Source: JAVXTH01 sp036642795
GTDB lineage: Bacteria; Bacillota_I; Bacilli_A; Erysipelotrichales; Erysipelotrichaceae
Direction: 5' to 3'
Assembly (NCBI GenBank): GCA_036642795.1
Contig: JAVXTH010000054.1
Span: 1 to 5,552 of the forward strand
DNA: 5,552 nucleotides
A program made the position numbers and the translations under genes. This document shows, piece after piece, positions 1 through 4,747 of this stretch. The notes under the pieces were generated by a model that saw nothing but the letters and a program-made list of their open reading frames with translations, searched no databases and was not told the origin of the DNA. The stretch's first letter is position 1. Every line of letters starts with the position of its first letter.

Positions 1-35
1 AGGGCTACAACTTTTAGAAAGTTGTAACCCTTTTT
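1..35. terminator. Hairpin terminator at the end of the hydratase gene, probably bidirectional
   Basis: GGGCTACAAC (2-11) and GTTGTAACCC (21-30) form a stem that extends inward through TTT/AAA to a 3-base TAG loop and outward by one A-T pair. A TTTTT run follows at 31-35 on the plus strand. In plus-strand RNA there is one C-A mismatch, while in minus-strand RNA the same position is a G-U wobble, so the minus-strand hairpin is fully paired. It starts directly after the hydratase stop codon. The T run that minus-strand termination would need lies beyond the left edge and cannot be seen. The plus-strand T run suggests it also stops a gene to the left of the window. Confidence 0.75.
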
Positions 36-36
36 C

Positions 37-1749
37 TTAACGATAAGCGGTTTTTAAAGCTCTTAAAATTACTTTTGGATCTTTTTTATACGGTGTTACT
101 GGACATATTTTCTTATCGATTCCCAGTAATTTATAAACGGCAATGCGAGCCGCACGTACCGAGTATTCTTCCGTGAAGACCATATCTTCACTTATTTCCA
201 CAAATTGTGAAACCATCGCGAAATTCTTTGATCCATTTGCGACTACAAGTGGTCGATCACTCATTTTTCGTGGTAGAAATTGAGAATCAATATAAGGCAT
301 CATACATGGAATTACATTGGTAATCGTTGCCATGATTTGATCTTGTTGATCTTCAAAATGTAAATGATGAATTAATTCAATCATTAATTCTTCACCGGTA
401 CATTCCATCATTGGTTTCTTTACATAATCACCAATATGATCGGTATATAAACCATAAGCCCAGAAGATGGTTGTATCCAATGGTTGTTTCTTAAAATGTG
501 GTTGTGCAGCAACGACGATGCTTAATTTCCAACTAGAATCTTTAAAGCTCATCAAAGCTCCACTACCGGGAATATTATTTGAGAACTTTTCAATCATCTT
601 CAATAATTTATTACCTTTCATACTTACGGTAAAGCTTTCCCAATTACTTTCATGAGGTTTACTACAGAAAGGAAGTGGATTACCTAAGCCTTCTTTTTTA
701 CTTGCGACTTTCTTCCAGAGTTCAAAAGAAGCAGGTTGATCATAGTTGTATTCAGGAGCATGTTTGAAGTCACCTTCGCTTGCATTGTCACTCATACAAC
801 CATTTGTCATAATACATAAGTCTTTGGGACGAAGGGTGATTGTGGTATCGATATGATGATCATTTAAATGGATGCTCTTAACACAAATGTGTGGATCATC
901 ACTAAAATCAATGTCTTCGACTTTACAATTGCATTTGAATTCAACCCCTTTTGATTCAAGATAAGTTTGAAGCGGTAGAATCAGCGATTCGTATTGATTA
1001 TATTGGGTACGCGTCACTCCTTCTAATGTTTCAATGCGACTAAATTCTAAAATCATTCGTTCCATATAACGGCGAAACTCAAATAAGGAAGACCAAGTTT
1101 GAAAGGCAAAGGTTGTTTGCCACATATGCCAAAAGTTTGTAGAGAAGAAGTGAGGGGATGTTTTAAACCAATCTTCAATGCTTAAATCATCTAATTTTTC
1201 TTCTTTACATTTCATTAATTTCCCAAGTAATAATCGATCTTTGGTATTAAATCCCATCGAATGAACCTTTAATATCTTTCCTGATTTATCGATTAATCTG
1301 GCTTTCGCATGAGTGGGATGAGCATGATCAAAACTTAATATTTCTTCACTGACACTACGACCTGGATATTCGATGGAAGGGATTGTTTTAAATAAAGCCC
1401 AGAAATTCTCATAGGTTTCTTCATTTAACATTCTTCCTCCACGACAAACAAAACCATGTTCAATATCGCCACTACCATCGTTACTTCCACCAAGAATATT
1501 CATTTGTTCCATGATGTGGATGTTGTTACCATGAAAGCCACCATCTTGAATTAAATAGGCGGCTGCTGCCATGCTTGCTAAACCTCCACCAATTAAATAA
1601 GCGTGGGTATCTTCATTATGATTTTGGGTGGCAATCGCTTTTTCAATGGTTTTATCATTTTTTAATGAATCACTTTTTTTCTTTGCCAAGATCGCCGCTG
1701 CAGCCGTAGCTGCTAAGGTACCAAGGGCTAATAATTTCTTGTTTTTCAT
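37..1749 (-). CDS. ohyA: Oleate hydratase family protein (FAD-dependent fatty acid double-bond hydratase, MCRA family)
   Basis: This 570-residue protein belongs to the family that adds water to the cis-9 double bond of unsaturated fatty acids such as oleate, giving 10-hydroxy acids; FAD has a structural role. Visible: a Rossmann start YLIGGGLAS (51-59), the FAD-ribose acid E81, RGGR (103-106), NFWHMWQTTFAF (205-216), the FEFRRYMERM helix (223-232) whose Y228 matches S. aureus OhyA Tyr201, YNQYES (250-255), SFKDSSW (401-407), KKPMMECTGEE (444-454) and VFTEEYSVRAARIAVY (524-539). Two oddities: residues 5-22 form an Ala/Leu-rich hydrophobic segment flanked by lysines, and the protein ends at about the point where S. 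aureus OhyA continues for some 40 more residues. The glutamate of the usual RGGREM motif is Met107 here. The ATG is preceded by AGAGGT at about 6 nt. Transcribed alone, divergently from the HAD gene. Family certain; exact substrate unknown. Confidence 0.95.
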   Translation of the reverse strand: MKNKKLLALGTLAATAAAAILAKKKSDSLKNDKTIEKAIATQNHNEDTHAYLIGGGLASMAAAAYLIQDGGFHGNNIHIMEQMNILGGSNDGSGDIEHGFVCRGGRMLNEETYENFWALFKTIPSIEYPGRSVSEEILSFDHAHPTHAKARLIDKSGKILKVHSMGFNTKDRLLLGKLMKCKEEKLDDLSIEDWFKTSPHFFSTNFWHMWQTTFAFQTWSSLFEFRRYMERMILEFSRIETLEGVTRTQYNQYESLILPLQTYLESKGVEFKCNCKVEDIDFSDDPHICVKSIHLNDHHIDTTITLRPKDLCIMTNGCMSDNASEGDFKHAPEYNYDQPASFELWKKVASKKEGLGNPLPFCSKPHESNWESFTVSMKGNKLLKMIEKFSNNIPGSGALMSFKDSSWKLSIVVAAQPHFKKQPLDTTIFWAYGLYTDHIGDYVKKPMMECTGEELMIELIHHLHFEDQQDQIMATITNVIPCMMPYIDSQFLPRKMSDRPLVVANGSKNFAMVSQFVEISEDMVFTEEYSVRAARIAVYKLLGIDKKICPVTPYKKDPKVILRALKTAYR

Positions 1750-1772
1750 TTCGTTACCTCTTTTCTTTTATG

Positions 1773-1800
1773 ATTATATTATAAACTATATTCGTTTTAA
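1773..1800 (-). promoter_or_regulatory. Promoter of the oleate hydratase gene
   Basis: Read on the minus strand, two overlapping TATAAT boxes occur at 1773-1778 and 1778-1783. The one nearer the gene has TTAAAA (1795-1800, 4 of 6 matches to TTGACA) 16 nt upstream. It lies 24 bp before the start codon. The -10 box is strong and the -35 box weak, so an activator or the direct repeats just upstream could matter. No experimental start is known. Confidence 0.6.
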
Positions 1801-1815
1801 TAGTTCGTTTAAATA
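1791..1815. repeat. Tandem 12-bp direct repeat overlapping the hydratase -35 region
   Basis: TTCGTTTTAATA (1791-1802) and TTCGTTTAAATA (1804-1815) match at 11 of 12 positions with a 13-bp period. On the minus strand they lie over and just upstream of the -35 box of the hydratase promoter, a usual place for an operator or activator site. The region is AT-rich, so chance is not excluded; the CG in each copy makes it slightly less trivial. Confidence 0.4.
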
Positions 1816-1878
1816 TGTGGAATCGTGGGAAGTTAAGTAAAAAGGGATTCATAACAATGAGTTTTATTATTAGAATTC

Positions 1879-1887
1879 TGATATAAT
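1879..1887 (+). promoter_or_regulatory. Extended -10 promoter of the HAD-niaR operon
   Basis: TGATATAAT (1879-1887) is a perfect extended -10 element (TGnTATAAT). I see no good -35 hexamer 16-18 nt upstream, which fits an extended -10 promoter. The predicted start near 1894 leaves a leader of about 20 nt with AAGGAG at 1901-1906, 9 nt before the ATG. A partly symmetric sequence centred on AGAATTCT (1872-1879) overlaps it. Confidence 0.65.
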
Positions 1888-1915
1888 AGTAAAGTAAACA
1901 AAGGAGATATCATAA

Positions 1916-2767
1916 ATGTATAAACTAATTGCTTGTGATTTAGATGAAACATTACTGAATCAAGATAAAAATATATGCCAACGTAATATTGATGCGATAA
2001 AAAAAGCAGAAGATCAATATGGAGTTCGCTTTGTTCCAGCAACCGGAAGAGGATTTACAAGTATTGATGCGATTTTAAGTACTTTAGGAACCTTAAATAA
2101 AGAGAATGAATACGTGATATCTAATAATGGTGGCATCATAACCGAAAATAAAGATAATCGAATTCTAACCTTTCATGAATTGCCAACTTATAAAGTAAAA
2201 GAATTAATCGCTTATGGTTTTTCAAAAGGAATTTGTATGCAAGTATTTAGTGAAAAAGATGTTTATGCTTATAATCTTAATGAAGATGAAAGACAAGTAT
2301 TAGCTAGCTTTAAACCAGATTATATTGAATGTAAAGATGAATCCATTGAAATATTAAAAGATAAGAAAATTGTAAAGATATTATTTCAAAAGAAAGATAT
2401 GACCTATTTAATGAAGTTAGCAAAAGAGATGGAACCAATTACAAAAGATGCTGTCTGTGTTTCTTTTTCAAGTAATCGTTATTTAGAATTAAATCATATC
2501 GGAATTGATAAAGGATTGGGTTTAAGAGAATTAGCAAACTATTTAAACATTGATATGAAAGATACCATTGCGATTGGAGATAATTTTAATGACATCGCTA
2601 TGCTACAAGCTGCCGGACTTGCGATAGGGGTTGCAAACGTTGATCAGGATGTGAGAGGTTATTGTGATTTTATAATGGAAGCGGACCATAATCAAGGTGG
2701 AGTGGGAGAAGCCATTGAACGTTTTATTTTTAATGAACAGAAAGGATCTCAAAATGGATACAAATAA
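1916..2767 (+). CDS. Cof-type HAD-IIB family phosphatase
   Basis: A 283-residue cytosolic, Mg-dependent phosphohydrolase of the haloacid dehalogenase superfamily, Cof/YidA-like group. All four HAD motifs are present: motif I DLDET (8-12; nucleophile D8, acid/base D10), motif II Thr43 in PATGR (41-45), motif III Lys199 in GIDKG, and motif IV GDNFND (221-226; D222 and D226 bind the metal). The stretch between motifs II and III, about residues 85-185, is the C2B cap that sets substrate choice. Length is typical. Relatives dephosphorylate sugar phosphates, pyridoxal phosphate or flavin mononucleotide, so the substrate cannot be read from sequence. The ATG has AAGGAG 9 nt upstream. The 3' end overlaps niaR by 14 bp, so the two are almost certainly cotranscribed and perhaps translationally coupled. 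A role in nicotinate/NAD metabolism is possible but only inferred from this link. Confidence 0.93.
   Translation: MYKLIACDLDETLLNQDKNICQRNIDAIKKAEDQYGVRFVPATGRGFTSIDAILSTLGTLNKENEYVISNNGGIITENKDNRILTFHELPTYKVKELIAYGFSKGICMQVFSEKDVYAYNLNEDERQVLASFKPDYIECKDESIEILKDKKIVKILFQKKDMTYLMKLAKEMEPITKDAVCVSFSSNRYLELNHIGIDKGLGLRELANYLNIDMKDTIAIGDNFNDIAMLQAAGLAIGVANVDQDVRGYCDFIMEADHNQGGVGEAIERFIFNEQKGSQNGYK
2741..2746 (+). promoter_or_regulatory. Ribosome binding site that sets the niaR start
   Basis: AAAGGA inside the end of the HAD gene lies 7 nt before the ATG at 2754. The reading frame is open further upstream to an ATG at 2697, but residues encoded there (MEWEKPLNVLF...) are out-of-frame HAD coding sequence and do not resemble NiaR. 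The internal ATG gives a protein starting MDTNKRR, directly before the helix-turn-helix, as is usual for the family. Confidence 0.75.
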
Positions 2768-3278
2768 GCGACGTGTTCAGATTATGAAAATAATCAAAGA
2801 AAGTGATAAACCAGTTTCAGCAACTTTTTTAGCAAACATGTTTGAAGTTTCTAGACAGAGTGTGGTTGGTGATATTGCTTTATTAAGAGCAAGTGGAAAA
2901 GCTATTATTGCGACACCAAGAGGCTATCTATGTGAAAAAGAAAGTCAGAATTGTATCCGTAAAACAATTGCCGTTGTTCATTCAGAAGATGAATTAGCAA
3001 AAGAGATTTATACGATTATTGATTTAGGGGGAGAGATCATTGATGTGATTGTAGAACATCCATTGTATGGAGAATTAAAAGGTAATTTACATTTAGCTTC
3101 TCGTTATGATGCAGATCAATTCTTAAATAAAGTGAATAACTTACAAGCAAAACCCTTATCAAATTTAACCCAAGGTCTTCATCTTCATACCATTGAGACA
3201 AGGGATGAAGCTAGCTTTGAGCGAATATGTGCGCAATTAGAACAAGAAGGTTTCTTATATCATAATAAAGCAAAATAA
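2754..3278 (+). CDS. niaR: NiaR, niacin-responsive transcriptional repressor (HTH plus 3H domain)
   Basis: A 174-residue DNA-binding repressor of the NiaR/YrxA family, which represses NAD synthesis and niacin uptake genes when niacin is plentiful. Residues 5-58 form a winged HTH: RVQIMKIIKES, then SATFLANMFEVSRQSVVGDIALLRASG with the recognition helix around 33-46, and the wing IIATPRGYL (51-59). Residues 68-170 form the 3H ligand-binding domain. H76, E84, H143 and H145 match in spacing the metal-binding His79, Glu87, His144 and His146 that I recall from Thermotoga maritima TM1602; EHPLYGEL (101-108) and the NLHLASRYD region (111-119) are also characteristic. The metal site is therefore intact. 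The gene overlaps the HAD gene by 14 bp and precedes niaX, the expected target. Its own promoter region lacks the palindrome found before niaX. Confidence 0.94.
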   Translation: MDTNKRRVQIMKIIKESDKPVSATFLANMFEVSRQSVVGDIALLRASGKAIIATPRGYLCEKESQNCIRKTIAVVHSEDELAKEIYTIIDLGGEIIDVIVEHPLYGELKGNLHLASRYDADQFLNKVNNLQAKPLSNLTQGLHLHTIETRDEASFERICAQLEQEGFLYHNKAK

Positions 3279-3282
3279 TACA

Positions 3283-3310
3283 TTGACATAATTTATGAAA
3301 GTAATACAAT
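3283..3310 (+). promoter_or_regulatory. Promoter of niaX
   Basis: A perfect -35 box TTGACA (3283-3288) and TACAAT (3305-3310, 5 of 6) are separated by 16 bp. Transcription should begin near 3317, inside the left arm of the palindrome at 3314-3341. This is a strong promoter that sits only 4 bp after the niaR stop codon, so niaX has its own start and does not depend on the upstream operon. Confidence 0.8.
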
Positions 3311-3313
3311 AGT

Positions 3314-3341
3314 CCTAGCATGTGTCTTGACACATGCTAGG
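3314..3341. promoter_or_regulatory. Perfect palindrome, probable NiaR operator of niaX
   Basis: CCTAGCATGTGTC (3314-3326) and GACACATGCTAGG (3329-3341) are perfect inverted repeats around a central TT. The site starts 3 bp after the -10 box and covers the expected transcription start, so a bound dimer would block initiation. The NiaR gene lies just upstream and a NiaX transporter just downstream, a known NiaR regulon pair, which makes NiaR the obvious candidate. Binding itself is inferred. The same sequence would fold in RNA into a 13-bp hairpin followed by U-rich TATTTTATTT, so it may also act as a terminator for transcripts coming from niaR. Confidence 0.82.
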
Positions 3342-3354
3342 TATTTTATTTAAT

Positions 3355-3362
3355 AAGGGAGG
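3355..3362 (+). promoter_or_regulatory. Ribosome binding site that sets the niaX TTG start
   Basis: AAGGGAGG lies 7 nt before a TTG at 3370. An in-frame ATG at 3334 would give 12 more residues, but it sits inside the right arm of the palindrome, has no Shine-Dalgarno sequence, and would be part of a hairpin. The TTG start is therefore much more likely. Confidence 0.85.
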
Positions 3363-3369
3363 AATTATT

Positions 3370-3945
3370 TTGAAACAGAATCGAAAAGTATATACGATGT
3401 CATTATCGGCATTATTAATTGCAGTAGGTATTTTAGTACCAATGGTTTCACCAATTAAGATTATGGTAGGGCCGATGTCTTTTACTTTAGCGTCCCATGT
3501 AGCTATTATGGTCGCAATCTTTATTTCACCAAGTGTTGCGGTTGGAGTGTCACTTGGAACTGCTTTGGGTTTCTTACTGGCCGGTCAATTCCCAATTGTA
3601 GTTGTATTAAGAGCATTAAGTCATGTTGTTTGGGCATTTTTAGGAGCTACTTATTTAAAGAAATATCCCGATACGCTAACTTCATTATTTAAAACAACGA
3701 TGTTTATTCTAACCATCGGTTTGATTCATGCGATTGGTGAAGTTTTGGTTGTATTACCAATTTATCTTGGCAACAGCAGTGTCAATGAATTTATCTATAT
3801 GGTATTTGGTCTTGTTGGGGTTGGAACTTTAATCCACAGTAGCATTGATTTGATCTTATCCATTGCAGTTTGGAAAGTAATCTGTAGAAGCAGCAGTGTT
3901 GCTTCGATTGCGAATGTTAAGAAAGTATCGTTTGCGAATATTTAA
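3370..3945 (+). CDS. niaX: NiaX, niacin-specific S component of an ECF transporter
   Basis: A 191-residue integral membrane protein that would bind niacin and pass it to a shared ECF energizing module (EcfT plus two EcfA ATPases, not in this window). About six membrane segments can be seen, near 9-27, 38-55, 57-73, 76-95, 109-131 and 141-171, with a short basic N-terminus (KQNRK). The first helix has ALLIA (14-18), an AxxxA pattern of the kind S components use to contact EcfT. The niacin assignment rests on overall resemblance to NiaX proteins and on context: the gene follows niaR and its promoter carries the probable NiaR operator. Residues IKIMVGP (29-35) and LRALSH (80-85) fall where conserved loops are expected. 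Start is TTG, chosen for AAGGGAGG at 7 nt. Followed by its own terminator-like hairpin, so it forms a single-gene unit. The S-component call is firm; the substrate is well supported. Confidence 0.88.
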   Translation: MKQNRKVYTMSLSALLIAVGILVPMVSPIKIMVGPMSFTLASHVAIMVAIFISPSVAVGVSLGTALGFLLAGQFPIVVVLRALSHVVWAFLGATYLKKYPDTLTSLFKTTMFILTIGLIHAIGEVLVVLPIYLGNSSVNEFIYMVFGLVGVGTLIHSSIDLILSIAVWKVICRSSSVASIANVKKVSFANI

Positions 3946-3960
3946 AACTTATGATCCTAA

Positions 3961-4019
3961 AATAGGAGGATGATCCATTCAAATAACAATTTGTTTGGAA
4001 TTAAATTCCTCCTTTTCTT
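3961..4019 (+). terminator. Terminator-like hairpin after niaX
   Basis: AGGAGGA (3964-3970) pairs with TCCTCCT (4007-4013). An inner imperfect stem pairs CCATTCAAAT (3975-3984) with ATTTGTTTGG (3989-3998), with two T-T mismatches. TTTCTT follows the outer stem. It lies 15 bp after the niaX stop and before a new promoter, the expected place for an intrinsic terminator. The hairpin is longer and more interrupted than usual, so strength is uncertain. I see no riboswitch in the 134-bp gap. Confidence 0.6.
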
Positions 4020-4024
4020 ATGCC

Positions 4025-4053
4025 TTTACAAACGATAATAAAAAGGTTATGAT
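4025..4053 (+). promoter_or_regulatory. Promoter of the M50 peptidase operon
   Basis: TTTACA (4025-4030, 5 of 6) and TATGAT (4048-4053, 5 of 6) are spaced by exactly 17 bp. A start near 4060 leaves a leader of about 20 nt with a strong AAGGAGG (4068-4074) 5 nt before the ATG. This separates the peptidase operon from niaX. Confidence 0.75.
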
Positions 4054-4079
4054 AACATAAATCACAGAAGGAGGTACCT

Positions 4080-4721
4080 ATGAATTTCACGTTTGATAAT
4101 TTAAAATTTCTTCTTCCTGCCGTTTTAATTGCTTTAACTTTACATGAACTAGCTCATGGTTTTGTATCTTATAAATTAGGCGATCCAACACCGAAACAAG
4201 AAGGAAGATTATCTTTAAATCCCTTTGCTCATTTGGATCCATTTGGAACTTTATGTTTGATTGTTTTTGGTTTTGGTTGGGCTAAACCAGTTATGGTTAA
4301 TCCAAACTATTACAAGAACCCTAAAGTAGGAATGGTATTAACGGCAATTGCAGGGCCATTAACTAATTTCTTAATTGCTTTTGTATGTTTATTACTGGAT
4401 GTTTTAATGATTCGTTTTAATCTTGCTTATAGTAATAATTTCAGTTTTTATATTTATAACTTATTATTAGTAACCTCACAAATAAGTATAGGTTTAGGGG
4501 TATTTAATCTAATACCAATTCCACCATTAGATGGAAGTAAAGTTTTATTTGCTTTATTACCGGAACAATTATATTTTAAATTCATGCAATATGAAAGATA
4601 TATCTCGGTTGCTTTAATCTTTGTTTTATATTTAGGTGTATTAGATGCACCTTTAATGATGATTCGAAATGGCATTGCGAATGGTTTATTAAATATTGTT
4701 TATCCATTGGTAGGCTTTTAA
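4080..4721 (+). CDS. Site-2-protease-like membrane zinc metallopeptidase (M50 family, YwhC-like)
   Basis: A 213-residue multi-pass membrane protein of the short M50/S2P group, which cleaves peptide bonds within or next to the membrane. The zinc site is complete: HELAH (22-26; ligands H22 and H26, catalytic E23) in the first membrane segment, and NLIPIPPLDG (143-152), whose D151 is the third ligand. Other family marks are GDPTPKQEGRLSLNPFAHLDP (35-54), FGWAKPV (65-71) and AGPLTNF (91-97). Membrane segments lie near 9-29, 56-70, 87-112, 124-146 and 175-196. There is no PDZ or CBS domain, so it is the minimal form, at normal length. The following Tim44-like gene begins 26 bp downstream and shares its transcript. 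Substrates of these minimal enzymes are mostly unknown; the neighbour could be a partner or substrate, but nothing in sequence proves it. Confidence 0.93.
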   Translation: MNFTFDNLKFLLPAVLIALTLHELAHGFVSYKLGDPTPKQEGRLSLNPFAHLDPFGTLCLIVFGFGWAKPVMVNPNYYKNPKVGMVLTAIAGPLTNFLIAFVCLLLDVLMIRFNLAYSNNFSFYIYNLLLVTSQISIGLGVFNLIPIPPLDGSKVLFALLPEQLYFKFMQYERYISVALIFVLYLGVLDAPLMMIRNGIANGLLNIVYPLVGF

Positions 4722-4747
4722 TTAAATTAATATAGGAAGGAAACTAA

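Noticed and set aside
467..655. Plus-strand ORF of 62 codons inside the hydratase gene
   Set aside because: It is antisense to strongly conserved hydratase coding sequence, has no ribosome binding site and resembles no known protein.
1628..1840. Plus-strand ORF of 70 codons over the start of the hydratase gene
   Set aside because: Its hydrophobic look is the mirror of the hydratase N-terminus, and it runs through the divergent promoters.
1833..2042. Minus-strand ORF of 69 codons over the HAD gene start
   Set aside because: It is antisense to HAD motifs I and II and spans the HAD promoter and ribosome binding site.
3327..3354. Second possible promoter, TTGACA in the palindrome with TTTAAT 16 bp later
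   Set aside because: Transcription would begin around 3361, at the end of the niaX ribosome binding site, leaving no usable leader. The TTGACA is explained by the palindrome.
3970..4038. Short ORF of 22 codons after niaX, right behind AGGAGG
   Set aside because: The Shine-Dalgarno-like sequence abuts the ATG with no spacer, and both lie in the terminator-like hairpin. The AGGAGG is better read as its left arm.
3946..4079. Possible riboswitch or small RNA between niaX and the M50 gene
   Set aside because: The gap is filled by a terminator-like hairpin and an ordinary promoter with a leader of about 20 nt, leaving no room for an aptamer.
4454..4675. Minus-strand ORF of 73 codons inside the M50 gene
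   Set aside because: It is antisense to the conserved NLIPIPPLDG zinc-ligand region and has no independent support.
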